Part shown: piece after piece, positions 52,672-62,909 of the stretch | How positions within the stretch are numbered: position 1 is the stretch's first letter | Layout of the letters: every line of letters begins with the position of its first letter | DNA from: Desulfosporosinus lacus DSM 15449 | Lineage (GTDB): Bacteria; Bacillota; Desulfitobacteriia; Desulfitobacteriales; Desulfitobacteriaceae | Assembly (NCBI RefSeq): GCF_900129935.1 | Contig: NZ_FQXJ01000005.1 | Span: forward strand, 310,001-374,000 | Length of the DNA: 64,000 bases | Direction of reading: 5' to 3' | Position numbers and translations under genes: made by a program | The notes under the pieces: generated by a model | The model's input: only the letters and a program-made list of their open reading frames with translations | Database searches by the model: none | Told to the model about the DNA's origin: nothing

Positions 52672-53196
52672 TTATCCTTTATTCCTTTCAGACGATAGAA
52701 ACTGGCCCTGCCCATTTCGTTCGATAACCTCTATCAACTGAGCTTGACCCTGATTAAGGATTACGTATATGGCATCACTGTCCATCTCTAATTCTAATTG
52801 TACGCCTTCCTTTTCAGCTTGTATTCTGACATTTTGCGACATTTCGGTAAAATTCCCACGTGCGATTCCTTCTTGTAAGGCAAACTGAATCTGCCCAAAT
52901 AGTTTCTCAAGGGAATCATTTCTGTGGTCAACAAATCGAATTGGAACATTATTTGCAACTTTTATAAGCGTTTTGCTGGCTTGACGAAGGTTGGTCAGCT
53001 GGTCGGTCACCACAACCATCTCTTTCAAACTGTTGTTATCCTCAACCTTAGCAGAAACGACACCTGGAATTTGCTGACTTTGGCTCAAGATGGAAACATC
53101 AACCCACTTTTTTTGATAGACTACCTTGCCCCCTAATAATAACCCAAATATCAGAAATCCTGCGAGGCTGATTATCAGTATTCGGCGATTTGTCAT
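52672..53196 (-). CDS. Membrane-anchored unknown protein upstream of the FtsH-like gene
   Basis: A 174-residue protein from an ATG after GGAGGA. One N-terminal transmembrane helix (ILIISLAGFLIFGLLLGGKVVY) precedes a domain of about 140 residues expected outside the membrane (VSILSQSQQIPGVVSAKVED, DSDAIYVILNQGQAQLIEVI). No family is recognised. The tight link with the mini-FtsH suggests it is a partner, adaptor or substrate of that protease. Confidence 0.75.
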   Translation of the reverse strand: MTNRRILIISLAGFLIFGLLLGGKVVYQKKWVDVSILSQSQQIPGVVSAKVEDNNSLKEMVVVTDQLTNLRQASKTLIKVANNVPIRFVDHRNDSLEKLFGQIQFALQEGIARGNFTEMSQNVRIQAEKEGVQLELEMDSDAIYVILNQGQAQLIEVIERNGQGQFLSSERNKG

Positions 53197-53326
53197 TATA
53201 TCTTCCTCCATTTGCTACACTTCATGCTATATCGACATTATAGCACGTAGTATATCACGCAGAAAAAATATCTTATATCCAAATAAGGTAAAGTAAGGTA
53301 AATATTATTTAGCAAGACATTAAAAC

Positions 53327-53353
53327 GAGTGCCAATCTATGAGAATGGCACTC
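53327..53353 (-). terminator. Intrinsic terminator after pgsA
   Basis: GAGTGCCA/TGGCACTC (8 bp) with a partly paired loop, then GTTTTAATG on the minus strand, 48 bases past pgsA. Confidence 0.78.
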
Positions 53354-53401
53354 AATTCTAAATTAATTATTTTTATATCCAATACAAAAAGCACTATAAA
53401 T

Positions 53402-53959
53402 CTATTTGCGCAACAATTTCCGAGACTTAATCATATAATCCAGACCAGAAATAACTGTGAAAAACAGGGCTATGTATAAGAGAGGTTGACCAATGTATAT
53501 CCCAATCAGGGATAGAGGCCAATCATGCAATAATATTGCAGAAATCGCAATTACTTGAGTCGTTGTTTTGATTTTTCCAAGTTTACTGGCACTGATAACA
53601 ACCCTGTCCACAGCAGCAATGGCTCGCAGGCCTGTAACCGCAAACTCTCTGGCTAAGATGATCCAAGCAATCCAAGCCGTCACTTCTCCAAGTTGGACCA
53701 ATGAAATGAGGGCCGCAGAAACTAAAAGCTTATCTGCCAACGGATCCATGAATTTGCCCAAGTTCGTAACCTGATTCCGTTTGCGCGCAATATAGCCATC
53801 CAAGCCATCTGTAGCGGCCGCCAAGATAAAGATCACGGCCGCCACTAAGTCTTGATTAGGGAATAGTGTATAACCTTTAGGAACCTTCAACAGTAAAAAG
53901 GTCATAAACACCGGTATCAAAATAATTCGGGCCATAGTTAAACGATTGGGTAAATTCAC
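53402..53959 (-). CDS. pgsA: CDP-diacylglycerol-glycerol-3-phosphate 3-phosphatidyltransferase
   Basis: A 185-residue membrane enzyme for phosphatidylglycerol synthesis. The CDP-alcohol phosphotransferase signature is complete: DGLDGYIARKRNQVTNLGKF then MDPLADK. About five helices. The start is a GTG overlapping the rimO stop (GTGA), so the pair is translationally coupled. Confidence 0.96.
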   Translation of the reverse strand: MNLPNRLTMARIILIPVFMTFLLLKVPKGYTLFPNQDLVAAVIFILAAATDGLDGYIARKRNQVTNLGKFMDPLADKLLVSAALISLVQLGEVTAWIAWIILAREFAVTGLRAIAAVDRVVISASKLGKIKTTTQVIAISAILLHDWPLSLIGIYIGQPLLYIALFFTVISGLDYMIKSRKLLRK

Positions 53960-55287
53960 GAGACAACCACTCCCATTAAATCGTAGTTATCCGCCTCAAG
54001 GATGCGAACTTTGACCAGATCTCCCTCCTGAAGAGAGACTTGAGTATCAGGAATATAGACTTGCCCATCAATTTCAGGAGCGTCCCCTTCCGTTCGGCCC
54101 ATCCACCGCCCGTCAGGTAATTTCATCTCAAGCAACACTGTAACAACCCGACCAACCCATCGCTGTAGCCTTTGCCGAGATATGTCTTGTTGGATTTGCA
54201 TAATTTGGTCTCTGCGCTTTTCGCGAACTTCTGGTGGAACTTGGTCTTCTCTTTGACCCGCTGGCGTATTCTCCTCTTGAGAATAGGCAAACACCCCAAG
54301 ACGATCAAATTGGACACGTTGAATAAAATCAACTATCGATTGAAATTCCTGCTCCGTTTCTCCTGGAAAACCGGTAATCATTGTCGTGCGAATAGTTATG
54401 TCCGGCATAGCTGTCCGTAATTTTCCGATCAGTGTTTCAGCTTGTTCTATGGTTCCTCGTCGATTCATATCTTTCAGAATCTTATTATCCGCGTGTTGTA
54501 AAGGTAAATCAATATACTTGCAAACTTTTGGCTCCTGTCGCATGGTTTCAATCAATTCATCTGTAAAACGCTCAGGATAACAATACATTAATCTAATCCA
54601 TTCTATTCCCTCGATCCGAGCGAGTTCGCGAATTAGTTGAGGCAGGCGAAGTTCTTCATAAAGATCCTGTCCATAACGCGTAGTGTCTTGGCCCATGATT
54701 AGGATTTCCTTAACTCCTTGGGCGGCCATCTCCTGAACCTCATGTATCACTGATTCCTGCGGGCGACTGCGGAAATGTCCCCGAACATAAGGAATGACAC
54801 AATAGGTACAATAGTTATCGCAGCCCTCAGCGACCTTCACATACGCTAAATAATCCGGCGTAGACCGAATTCTTGCCATCAACTCATTATGAAGGAAATC
54901 AGGGGCTCCTTGTTTAATCAGGGACGTTCTTTTTTTCTCAGTCTCTTGAACTAACTTGGTTATTTCATCAATATTTCCTGTCCCAAGTACCCCATCTAAT
55001 TCAGGGATGTCCTGCATTAACTCAGAACCGTAGCGTTGAGCTAAACAACCTGTCGCAATCAAAGTCTGGCAAGCACCAGTTTTCTTGTGACTTGCCATTT
55101 CAAAAATCGCTTCAATTGATTCTTCCTTAGCAGATTGAATAAATGTACAGGTATTTACAATAATAACATCTGCTTCTTCAGGATTTTCGATAAATATATG
55201 ATTTTGGGCCAGTAATCCTGACATTACTTCGCTGTCCACTTGATTTTTTGGACACCCCAAAGTGACAACTGCTACTTTCTTCGTCAA
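53956..55287 (-). CDS. rimO: Ribosomal protein S12 methylthiotransferase RimO
   Basis: A 443-residue radical-SAM methylthiotransferase. The N-terminal UPF0004 domain has CPKNQVDSE, VNTCTF and TGCLAQRYG (second-cluster Cys), followed by the radical-SAM CDNYCTYCVIP and a C-terminal TRAM domain. GHFRSRPQESVIHEV and IDLPLQHADNKILKDMNRRG fit RimO rather than MiaB. It thiomethylates an Asp of S12. TTG start after GAGGTG. Confidence 0.94.
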   Translation of the reverse strand: MTKKVAVVTLGCPKNQVDSEVMSGLLAQNHIFIENPEEADVIIVNTCTFIQSAKEESIEAIFEMASHKKTGACQTLIATGCLAQRYGSELMQDIPELDGVLGTGNIDEITKLVQETEKKRTSLIKQGAPDFLHNELMARIRSTPDYLAYVKVAEGCDNYCTYCVIPYVRGHFRSRPQESVIHEVQEMAAQGVKEILIMGQDTTRYGQDLYEELRLPQLIRELARIEGIEWIRLMYCYPERFTDELIETMRQEPKVCKYIDLPLQHADNKILKDMNRRGTIEQAETLIGKLRTAMPDITIRTTMITGFPGETEQEFQSIVDFIQRVQFDRLGVFAYSQEENTPAGQREDQVPPEVREKRRDQIMQIQQDISRQRLQRWVGRVVTVLLEMKLPDGRWMGRTEGDAPEIDGQVYIPDTQVSLQEGDLVKVRILEADNYDLMGVVVS

Positions 55288-55404
55288 CGTTACACCTCAT
55301 ATCATTGGTCTGCTTTTCTTAGTATAAACCAACACTTCCACAAGGTCAAAAAATATTGCATCTTAAAGTATGCATCCAGTCACTCATAGTTTCCTGCAAT
55401 TAAC

Positions 55405-56055
55405 TTATTTATTCAGATCCTGCCTGCCTGCTGTCGAAATATAAATTACATTTTCCCCAATATTAGTTGCATGATCTGCAAATCTCTCAAGATAACGTCC
55501 CACAAAGGCTAAGTACATGCCCTGATCCAAGACTTCCGGTTTATCCGTCATAATGACTAACAGATCTCGCACCACTTTTTTATACAAATGATCAACTTGG
55601 TCGTCTAGAACTGCCAGATCATGCGCAAGGTCCATATCCTCATTAGCGTAGGCTTCCAGCCCCTGCCTCATCATTCCAAGGGCCTTTTCAGCCATGAGTG
55701 GGATATCAATAAGCTGTTTTAATAAAGGGCCCTCAATTCTCCGCACTATTTTAGCAATGTCAATCGCTAAATCCCCCATTCGTTCAAGATCCGTCGATAT
55801 TTTCATTGCCGAAATAATCATTCGTAAGTCCTTTGCCACTGGTTGCTGAGTGGCTATTAAGCGTACACATTCATCATCTACTTGACGTTCAAAATCGTTG
55901 ACTTTCTGATCTTCTGCTATCCAAAATTCGGCTTGTTTTCGGTCTAAGGATATTAGACTTTGCATACACCCTTGCAGAATCCTCTCAACTTCGTTTCCCA
56001 TATCTTTCAATAACTGTATCAAAATGAGCTGCCCTTCATTAAGTGTCTGACGCAT
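55405..56055 (-). CDS. phoU: Phosphate transport regulator PhoU
   Basis: A 216-residue PhoU: MRQTLNEGQLILIQLLKDMG, a pair of three-helix bundles, each with the metal-binding patch (MKISTDLERMGDLAIDIAKI; GRYLERFADHATNIGENVIY). It links Pst transport to the PhoR kinase and blocks Pho genes when phosphate is high. GGAGG lies before the ATG at codon 47 of the open frame; the upstream part overlaps pstB and is a shadow. Last gene of the pst operon. Confidence 0.96.
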   Translation of the reverse strand: MRQTLNEGQLILIQLLKDMGNEVERILQGCMQSLISLDRKQAEFWIAEDQKVNDFERQVDDECVRLIATQQPVAKDLRMIISAMKISTDLERMGDLAIDIAKIVRRIEGPLLKQLIDIPLMAEKALGMMRQGLEAYANEDMDLAHDLAVLDDQVDHLYKKVVRDLLVIMTDKPEVLDQGMYLAFVGRYLERFADHATNIGENVIYISTAGRQDLNK

Positions 56056-56071
56056 CAAATTTCCTCCTTTT

Positions 56072-56824
56072 TTAGCCAAAACGCCCAGTAATATAATCCT
56101 CAGTTCGCTTATCATTCGGGTTTGTAAAAATTTCCGAAGTTGCTCCATGCTCCACCAGTTCTCCATTAAGAAAAAACGCTGTGGAGTCAGCAATTCGGGC
56201 AGCCTGTTGCATATTATGCGTTACTATAAGGATAGTGTAATCCTCTTTCAGTTGCCTGACTAATTCCTCAATGTGAGTGGTTGCTATAGGGTCTAATGCT
56301 GAGGCCGGCTCATCCATCAGCAGTACGGATGGTTCAACTGCCAGAGCCCTGGCAATACACAGACGTTGCTGCTGCCCGCCTGACAAGCTCATGCCCGAAT
56401 AATTCAAGCGGTCTTTAACTTCATCCCATAAGGCGGCCATACGCAAACTTTTCTCTGCAATACCTTGTAAGTTCTGCTTGTTTCTCATCCCATTAAGCCG
56501 AACACCAGCAACTACATTTTCGTAAATACTCATAGAAGGAAAAGGATTTGGTTTTTGAAACACCATCCCTACCATTTTTCGTAATGCCACAGGATCTTGA
56601 TCATAAATACTTTTCCCATCTAAAATTATTTCTCCTTTAACTTTTGTCCCTGGCATCGTCTCATGCATACGGTTTATACAACGAACGAAAGTTGACTTTC
56701 CGCACCCCGACGGACCAATGATTGCTGTCACATGATTTGATGCAACCTCCATATTTATGCCTTTAAGGGTTTTATTAGACCCATACCATGCTTCAAGTTG
56801 CCTGACACTTAAAGTCTGCCCCAT
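56072..56824 (-). CDS. pstB: Phosphate ABC transporter ATPase
   Basis: A 250-residue ATPase. Walker [14 protein letters not shown], signature [14 protein letters not shown], Walker [14 protein letters not shown] and the H-loop [10 protein letters not shown] are intact, with PstB-specific [16 protein letters not shown]. It energises phosphate import. AGGGGG lies upstream of the ATG, 16 bases after pstA. Confidence 0.97.
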   Translation of the reverse strand: MGQTLSVRQLEAWYGSNKTLKGINMEVASNHVTAIIGPSGCGKSTFVRCINRMHETMPGTKVKGEIILDGKSIYDQDPVALRKMVGMVFQKPNPFPSMSIYENVVAGVRLNGMRNKQNLQGIAEKSLRMAALWDEVKDRLNYSGMSLSGGQQQRLCIARALAVEPSVLLMDEPASALDPIATTHIEELVRQLKEDYTILIVTHNMQQAARIADSTAFFLNGELVEHGATSEIFTNPNDKRTEDYITGRFG

Positions 56825-56840
56825 CTATACTGTACCCCCT

Positions 56841-57677
56841 CTAAATACTTCTCGATCGAAATGCATATCGTGCTACTAAATTCAAAGTAATTACCATTAA
56901 AATTAATACTAAAGACCCAGCCCAAGCAAGTTGGTGCCACTCCTTATAAGGAGATGTTGCATACTGAAAGATCTGAACCGGCAAAGAAGCTGTTGGTTCA
57001 TTCAGGGAGCGTGACCAATATTGATTTCCTAAAGCGGTGAACAATAAGGGGGCAGTTTCCCCGGCAACACGTGCAACTGCCAGCATTGCCCCTGTAATTA
57101 TTCCTTTTGCGGCGGTCGGCAAAACAATTTTCAAAATCGTTTTAGCTTTAGAAATCCCCAAAGCGAACCCTGCTTCTCTGATTGAATGGGAAACCAGCTT
57201 TAGCATTTCTTCTGTCGATCGAATAATTAATGGGATCATTATCACGGCTAGAGAAAGTCCTCCCGCAAGAGCAGAGAAATTTCCCATTCTCAACACTACT
57301 GCAGTGTATATGACTATACCAACAATTATCGAAGGAATACCTGTCAAAACGTCGGTTGCAAAACGAACTCCCGTACTCAGCCAACTGTGACGGTCGTATT
57401 CTGTTAAATAGATTGCCGCCAGGATACCAATAGGAATACCAAGAGCACTGGCAATTAAAACCATAATCAAAGTACCTGCTATCGCATTGGCCATCCCGCC
57501 TCCAGGCAAACCCATTGCTTTCGGTAAATTAACAAAAAACTGTAAGTTTAAAGCACTTAGGCCATTCTTTACAACATACCCTAAGACTCCAAACAATGGG
57601 ATTAGGGCAATAATAGTTGCTCCAATAAAAACTGTCAACATCATTAAGTTTTTATATTTTCGAAAGTATTCATTCAT
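56841..57677 (-). CDS. pstA: Phosphate ABC transporter permease PstA
   Basis: A 278-residue six-helix permease with the EAA-type loop REAGFALGISKAKTILKIVL and FATDVLTGIPSIIVGIVIY. Its ATG overlaps the pstC stop codon by four bases. Standard length. Confidence 0.95.
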   Translation of the reverse strand: MNEYFRKYKNLMMLTVFIGATIIALIPLFGVLGYVVKNGLSALNLQFFVNLPKAMGLPGGGMANAIAGTLIMVLIASALGIPIGILAAIYLTEYDRHSWLSTGVRFATDVLTGIPSIIVGIVIYTAVVLRMGNFSALAGGLSLAVIMIPLIIRSTEEMLKLVSHSIREAGFALGISKAKTILKIVLPTAAKGIITGAMLAVARVAGETAPLLFTALGNQYWSRSLNEPTASLPVQIFQYATSPYKEWHQLAWAGSLVLILMVITLNLVARYAFRSRSI

Positions 57678-58618
57678 ACAACGTTTCCTCCCTTAGGACC
57701 GCGTGCTACAGACCACACAAGGAGTCGAGCAAAAAAATTAAGCACAAGTGTAATCCCGAATAAAATAAGACCAATTTCGACAAGAGCACTTAAATACAGA
57801 TCATACGTAGCTTCTGTAAACTCGTTGGCAATCACTGCGGCCATGGAGTAGGCAGGCGCAAATAAGGACGGAAGAATATCGGGACGATTGCCGATTACCA
57901 TTGTAACAGCCATTGTTTCCCCAAGTGCACGTCCTAAGCCAAGCATAATCCCGCCCATGATTCCCGACTTGGCGTAGGGCAGAACAGCCACCCTAATCAT
58001 CTCCCACTTCGTTGCCCCTAGGGCTAGGGCAGCTTCACGTTGCATATTGGGCACAGCGGCCATTACTTCTCTAGAGATGGCCGCAATCGTAGGAAGAATC
58101 ATCACTGCTAATATCAGTCCTCCGGCGAGCATACCAAAACCAACGGGGGTACCCTGGAAAAGGGGAATAAAGCCCAGCCACTTAGCTAGTCCGGGTTCGA
58201 CAGTTTCTCTAAGCCAAGGGGCTAGGACAAAAATTCCCCACAATCCGTAGACAACACTTGGAATCGCGGCTAGCATCTCCACTAAAAATCCAACCACAGC
58301 ACGAAATTTAGACTCAGCCATTTCATTAAGAAAGATCGCCACACCGAGTCCGATAGGGGCTGCCAAGAGCAAGGCCAATAATGAGGTCACTAATGTTCCA
58401 TAGATAAATGGCAGCGCTCCAAATTGTTCCTTTACTGGATCCCAAACACGATTGGTAATAAAGCTAAGGCCAAACTTTTGAATGCTCGGACGTGCTGCGT
58501 CAAACATCTGCCAACCCATCCAAGCCATGAGAACCAAAACACTGACCGCCATCAGAAGTGTCAATAGTCTTAAAGTTTGATCCCCCATGGAAGTTGTAAG
58601 TATGCGTTTCTTACTCAT
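57674..58618 (-). CDS. pstC: Phosphate ABC transporter permease PstC
   Basis: A 314-residue permease. GLGVAIFLNEMAESKFRAVV, LVEMLAAIPSVVYGLWGIFV and the EAA loop EAALALGATKWEMIRVAVLP match PstC. It pairs with PstA in the membrane. GGAAGGCGG lies before the ATG, 77 bases after pstS. Confidence 0.95.
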   Translation of the reverse strand: MSKKRILTTSMGDQTLRLLTLLMAVSVLVLMAWMGWQMFDAARPSIQKFGLSFITNRVWDPVKEQFGALPFIYGTLVTSLLALLLAAPIGLGVAIFLNEMAESKFRAVVGFLVEMLAAIPSVVYGLWGIFVLAPWLRETVEPGLAKWLGFIPLFQGTPVGFGMLAGGLILAVMILPTIAAISREVMAAVPNMQREAALALGATKWEMIRVAVLPYAKSGIMGGIMLGLGRALGETMAVTMVIGNRPDILPSLFAPAYSMAAVIANEFTEATYDLYLSALVEIGLILFGITLVLNFFARLLVWSVARGPKGGNVV

Positions 58619-58695
58619 ATTTTCTGATCTTCCGCCTTCCTAAATTAGAACCCCTACAACTTGGATCATAATTAATTAATCCTCTGCCTATCTAT

Positions 58696-59784
58696 TTACT
58701 TTATCAATGGTTCTCCTTGAAACGTAATAGATTTGAGCATCTCTTCTTCACGGCTTACTAAACTGGCTGGCAGCTTTGCGTAATGTAACCCTTCAGAAAG
58801 AGCCTGTCCGTCATGAATAGACCAATTAATAAAATTAACCAGTGCCGTTCCTTTAGCTTTATCAGTTTGATCCTTATAAATCAAAGCCCAACTAAAACCA
58901 GCAATTGGATAAGCGTCAGCCCCTGGAGCATTGACAATTGACACTCTCATGTCATCTGGAATTGTGGCTGCCGCAGCTGCTGCAGACGTTGTTTGAAGAG
59001 AAGGGGGTACCCACTTGCCCTCTTTGTTTTTCATCATCGCATAAGGCAAGTTATTTTGAACGGCATACGCTAGTTCTAGATATCCGATAGAACCGGAGGT
59101 TTGTTGAATTACACCCGCAACGCCGGCATTTCCTTTACCACCTAGCCCTGCTGGCCAATTCAGGGAAGTTCCTTTACCCACCTTGCTTAACCACTCCGGA
59201 CTTATGCTGCTGAGGTAATCTGAAAATATGTAGGTTGTGCCACTCCCATCTGAACGATGAGCAACTGTAATTTTAGAGTCTGGCAAAGATACGCCCGGAT
59301 TATCATTGGCAATCTGTTGATCATTCCAATTGGTTATCTTCCCTAGAAAGATATCTGCCAGTACAGTGGGAGCTATTTTCAGCTCCTTTGGAGCGTTCGG
59401 AACATTATAGGTGACCGCTACGGCACCTAAAGTTAAAGGAATATGCAGCAGTTGCCCACCTTTTGTCGCTTTAAGCTGTTCATCTGTCATCGGGCCGTCT
59501 GTCGCCCCAAAATCAATCGTTTGCTCAGAAACCTGTTTAATGCCTGCACCGCTGCCAGAGCTCTGATAGTTAATCGTGATGTTAGAATTCCCCTTGCGGT
59601 ACTCCTCAATTTGTTGATTTAATAGAGGATAGACAAAAGAGCTTCCTGACCCGGTTAGATTAGCTGTCTCTGCTTGTCCTTGACCTGTTGGTGTACCCGG
59701 GTTCTTCTCTCCGCACCCAACAAATGAAAGCATTAATACTGCTGTAAGTACATGAGCTAATAATCTTCCTTTTTTTCTAAACAT
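58696..59784 (-). CDS. pstS: Phosphate-binding lipoprotein PstS
   Basis: A 362-residue binding protein. The signal peptide (LLAHVLTAVLMLSFVGC) ends in a lipobox with the anchoring Cys, so it is a surface lipoprotein. The phosphate site is visible in GSGSSFVYPLL, SGSGAGIKQV, ATDGPMTDEQ and HRSDGSGTTYIF. The ATG six bases after GGGAGAA is used. It heads pstSCAB-phoU; a possible Pho box lies 72 bases upstream. Confidence 0.96.
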   Translation of the reverse strand: MFRKKGRLLAHVLTAVLMLSFVGCGEKNPGTPTGQGQAETANLTGSGSSFVYPLLNQQIEEYRKGNSNITINYQSSGSGAGIKQVSEQTIDFGATDGPMTDEQLKATKGGQLLHIPLTLGAVAVTYNVPNAPKELKIAPTVLADIFLGKITNWNDQQIANDNPGVSLPDSKITVAHRSDGSGTTYIFSDYLSSISPEWLSKVGKGTSLNWPAGLGGKGNAGVAGVIQQTSGSIGYLELAYAVQNNLPYAMMKNKEGKWVPPSLQTTSAAAAAATIPDDMRVSIVNAPGADAYPIAGFSWALIYKDQTDKAKGTALVNFINWSIHDGQALSEGLHYAKLPASLVSREEEMLKSITFQGEPLIK

Positions 59785-59855
59785 AAAAAATTCTCCCATT
59801 CTGTATTTTATTTCTCGTTTGATGTATTATTAACGAGCCCCGAAAAATCTATCTG

Positions 59856-59873
59856 TGTAAAGTTTGCGTTAAA
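59856..59873 (-). promoter_or_regulatory. Possible Pho box ahead of pstS
   Basis: On the minus strand TTTAACG, four bases, CTTTACA: two direct TTWAC-type repeats 11 bases apart, as bound by PhoP/PhoB. A -10 at the usual distance is not clear. Confidence 0.4.
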
Positions 59874-59958
59874 TGGCAAGATTTAATGTATATACTTAAA
59901 GGAATTATCATACTCTTGGCGAATTAAGGCCCAACAAACTTTTGTGAGGTGTCATATT

Positions 59959-60600
59959 GTGTTTGATGAAGATGAAATAATAGAACCAATCGATATGTGC
60001 GGTTGTGGTGATATGGGATATCTGACAGCCAAGACGATTCCAATTGATTTAGCCCACGGTCCAGGGCGTGTAGCTAATGTCCCTGTCTACCACTGTCGCG
60101 CTGCTTCTTGCCAAGAATACACTCTGCCCTCACTCGTTTCTCGCCGCCTCGAAATAATTGCGGAACAGATGGAAGAGGAACGAATAAAGGAAACAGCATA
60201 TACCTGGGGAAACAAACAAGAATCGACACACGATAAGCTTCCGGAACCAGTCCTCGCCCCCCTGCTTCATACTAACGACCAAATTCCCTTACAGGCCTTT
60301 ACCTTTCAATTTGTCAATCGACAATATGAAGATGCACGAGTTGTGCAGATCGTACCCGGACAAGCTGTCTTTTTTCAGAGTAAGCTTGAAGAAACTGAGT
60401 ATTACTTAATTCGTTACGAAGAAGATACTCGCACAGAGGGAATATGGTTTTCCTTTCAGAAATTTTATTATGAGGAACCAGACTTTACCTACGAAGATTT
60501 CCTGGAATGGTCGGAGGATGGTCACCTCAAAGAACTGGGGAAAATCGCTCTTGAAGAGGTTGAAGATACACTGATCGATGAGTTTGGAGACTGGGCATAA
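59959..60600 (+). CDS. Acidic protein with N-terminal zinc-finger-like motif (213 aa)
   Basis: Start is GTG after GAGGTG, five codons into the open frame. Residues 8-55 hold CGCGDMGYLTAKTIPIDLAH and VYHCRAASCQEYTLP, similar to YgiT-type zinc fingers. The rest is strongly acidic with aromatic residues (EETEYYLIRYEEDTRTEGIW, FQKFYYEEPDFTYEDFLEWS). Not a recognised family. It is divergent from pstS and ends at a 20-bp terminator. Confidence 0.75.
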   Translation: MFDEDEIIEPIDMCGCGDMGYLTAKTIPIDLAHGPGRVANVPVYHCRAASCQEYTLPSLVSRRLEIIAEQMEEERIKETAYTWGNKQESTHDKLPEPVLAPLLHTNDQIPLQAFTFQFVNRQYEDARVVQIVPGQAVFFQSKLEETEYYLIRYEEDTRTEGIWFSFQKFYYEEPDFTYEDFLEWSEDGHLKELGKIALEEVEDTLIDEFGDWA

Positions 60601-60624
60601 AGAAAGCTATATTTTCTGACTAGA

Positions 60625-60670
60625 ATTAATATGACCCTAAGCCATTAGTTTGGCTTAGGGTCATATTAAT
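60625..60670. terminator. Very long bidirectional terminator
   Basis: A 20-bp perfect stem (60625-60644 with 60651-60670) and a 6-base loop between convergent genes, with AT-rich ends on both sides. Confidence 0.85.
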
Positions 60671-60676
60671 TATTAT

Positions 60677-62866
60677 TTATCTCTTCTTGGTTCCATGATG
60701 CCTGCTTTTCCCATTAGGAACAGGGTTATCAGTGCCCCTTATTTTGCTTGGAATGCCTTTATAAGGGACTTCTGCCTTTACGACATCTTTGAAGCGTCTT
60801 TCTTTGGCTTCTTTACCTATATTCGGCGCATCCTTCAAGCGTTTTGGCCTGCCCCCAGCACCCTTATAAGGGATTTCCGCACTCTGGGCCTCCTTTGAGC
60901 GCTCTGGTTTGCCTGTTGCCCCTTTATAAGCTTTTCCTGGTGCACCTTTAAGGGGCGTATCTTTACTCAGTACTTCTTTTCCGGCAACGTCCTTTTTCTT
61001 CATTCCCGATCGTCTCGTTGGCTTTTTAGCCTTCCAAGTACCTGCTTCTTGTTGATCGTCTCGTATATATCTTCTGGGTCGTATTAAACACTTAGGTCCA
61101 TACCCTATTAGATCTTCACGATGAGCTAAGCGCAGAGCCTCTTCGACTAACCCATGATTTTTCGGATTTCGATACTGAATTAAAGCCCTCTGCATCGCCT
61201 TCTCATGCATGCTTTTTGGGATATAAACCGATTGCATAGTTTTAGGGTCTAAGCCGGTATAGTACATGCAAGTAGAGAGGGTTCCCGGGGTTGGGATAAA
61301 ATCCTGGACTTGTTCTGGATTAACACCCATGTCTCGCACATATTCAGCTAACTCAACAGCTTCTTTAAGCGTGCTTCCCGGATGAGAAGACATTAAATAA
61401 GGTACGAGGTATTGTTTTTTCCCTAATTTATCATTAGTCTTTTTAAACTCCTGCACAAATTCTTCATAAACCCCTTTACCCGGCTTGCCCATTAATCTTA
61501 GAACCGCGTCACTGACATGTTCCGGAGCAACTTTTAATTGTCCACTGACATGATGCTCACAAAGCTCACTGATAAACTTAGATTTACGATCTGCTAATAC
61601 TGCGTCATAGCGGATACCGGAACGAACAAATACTTTTTTCACCCTTGGCAAGTTGCGCAGGCGACGTAAAAGATCTATGTATTCCTCATGATCATTCTCT
61701 AGTTGAGCACACGGTTCTGGAAACAGGCATTGTTTGTGGGAACAAGCTCCCTTGGATAATTGTTTTTGGCACGCAGGTCGTCGAAAATTTGCCGTCGGGC
61801 CCCCTACATCGTGGATATATCCCTTAAAGCGAGAATTCCAAGTCATTTTTTCGGCTTCTCGAATTATCGATTCTGCACTTCGGCTTTGAATAATTCTCCC
61901 TTGATGAAATGTCAAAGCACAAAAAGAGCATGCTCCAAAACACCCTCTGACACTGGTGAGACTAAATTCTACTTCTTCAATAGCCGGAACTCCTCCTGAC
62001 TCTTCATATGACGGGTGATATGTCCCCATAAACGGCAGGGCATAAATCGCATCCATCTCTGCTTGACTCAAAGGAAGTGAAGGCCTATTTTGCAACACAT
62101 TTTTTCGCCCGTGGGATTGGATCATGGATTTCCCTGAAAAAGGATCCTGTTGATTGTACTGAACCCAAAAGGCTTCAGCATATTTTTTCTTATTCTTTGC
62201 AACTTCATCGAAGCTTGGCAGAATTAGAGTATCATTGGGCACACCATCTCCGTTCAACGTTACCATAGTACCCCTGACATCCGTTATCAGATCAATCTGT
62301 TCCCCGTTATTTAGACGTTCGGCAACTTCCACAATCGACTTTTCTCCCATGCCAAAGACCAGTAAATCCGCTTGACTATCCAGTAGAATAGACCTCCGAA
62401 CCTCATTACTCCAGTAGTCATAATGAGCAAAGCGACGCAGAGAGGCTTCTATCCCTCCAATAATTACGGGAACCCCAGGCATGGCTTCTCTGACCCGATT
62501 AGAATAAACGATGGTTGCCCTATCGGGTCTCAGCCCAGACTCTCCTCCAGGAGAATAAGCGTCTTTGTGTCGTTTCTTCTTAGCCGCAGTATAGTGATTA
62601 ACCATAGAATCCAGATTCCCGCCGGATATTAAACACGCTAAACGGGGTTTTCCCATCACCTGAAAATCTTTTAGATCTTTCCAATCAGGTTGAGCTACGA
62701 TCCCTACTCGGAAACCGTTTTTTTCTAAAACACGAGCGATAATGGCAATACCAAAACTGGGATGATCCACATACGCATCTCCTGTTACCAAGAGAAAGTC
62801 CAGTTTATCCCAGCCAAGAGCCTCCATATCCGCTTGATTCATTGGTAAAAAATTACGTGTACGCAT
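60677..62866 (-). CDS. YgiQ family radical-SAM protein
   Basis: A 729-residue protein. It has a B12-binding-like N-terminus ([20 protein letters not shown]), the radical-SAM motif [18 protein letters not shown] with CxxxCxxC, and a family-typical [20 protein letters not shown] and [20 protein letters not shown]. The reaction of YgiQ is unknown. The last 110 residues are a Lys/Gly/Pro-rich tail with repeats such as [11 protein letters not shown] and VPYKGIPSK. The ATG after AAAGGTG is used. Confidence 0.9.
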   Translation of the reverse strand: MRTRNFLPMNQADMEALGWDKLDFLLVTGDAYVDHPSFGIAIIARVLEKNGFRVGIVAQPDWKDLKDFQVMGKPRLACLISGGNLDSMVNHYTAAKKKRHKDAYSPGGESGLRPDRATIVYSNRVREAMPGVPVIIGGIEASLRRFAHYDYWSNEVRRSILLDSQADLLVFGMGEKSIVEVAERLNNGEQIDLITDVRGTMVTLNGDGVPNDTLILPSFDEVAKNKKKYAEAFWVQYNQQDPFSGKSMIQSHGRKNVLQNRPSLPLSQAEMDAIYALPFMGTYHPSYEESGGVPAIEEVEFSLTSVRGCFGACSFCALTFHQGRIIQSRSAESIIREAEKMTWNSRFKGYIHDVGGPTANFRRPACQKQLSKGACSHKQCLFPEPCAQLENDHEEYIDLLRRLRNLPRVKKVFVRSGIRYDAVLADRKSKFISELCEHHVSGQLKVAPEHVSDAVLRLMGKPGKGVYEEFVQEFKKTNDKLGKKQYLVPYLMSSHPGSTLKEAVELAEYVRDMGVNPEQVQDFIPTPGTLSTCMYYTGLDPKTMQSVYIPKSMHEKAMQRALIQYRNPKNHGLVEEALRLAHREDLIGYGPKCLIRPRRYIRDDQQEAGTWKAKKPTRRSGMKKKDVAGKEVLSKDTPLKGAPGKAYKGATGKPERSKEAQSAEIPYKGAGGRPKRLKDAPNIGKEAKERRFKDVVKAEVPYKGIPSKIRGTDNPVPNGKSRHHGTKKR

Positions 62867-62909
62867 AGTTTCACCTTTCTGTTTAAACGACACAAGTTAA
62901 ATCCATGGA

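Noticed and set aside
57037-57390. 117-codon plus-strand frame in pstA
   Set aside because: Antisense shadow of a clear permease gene.
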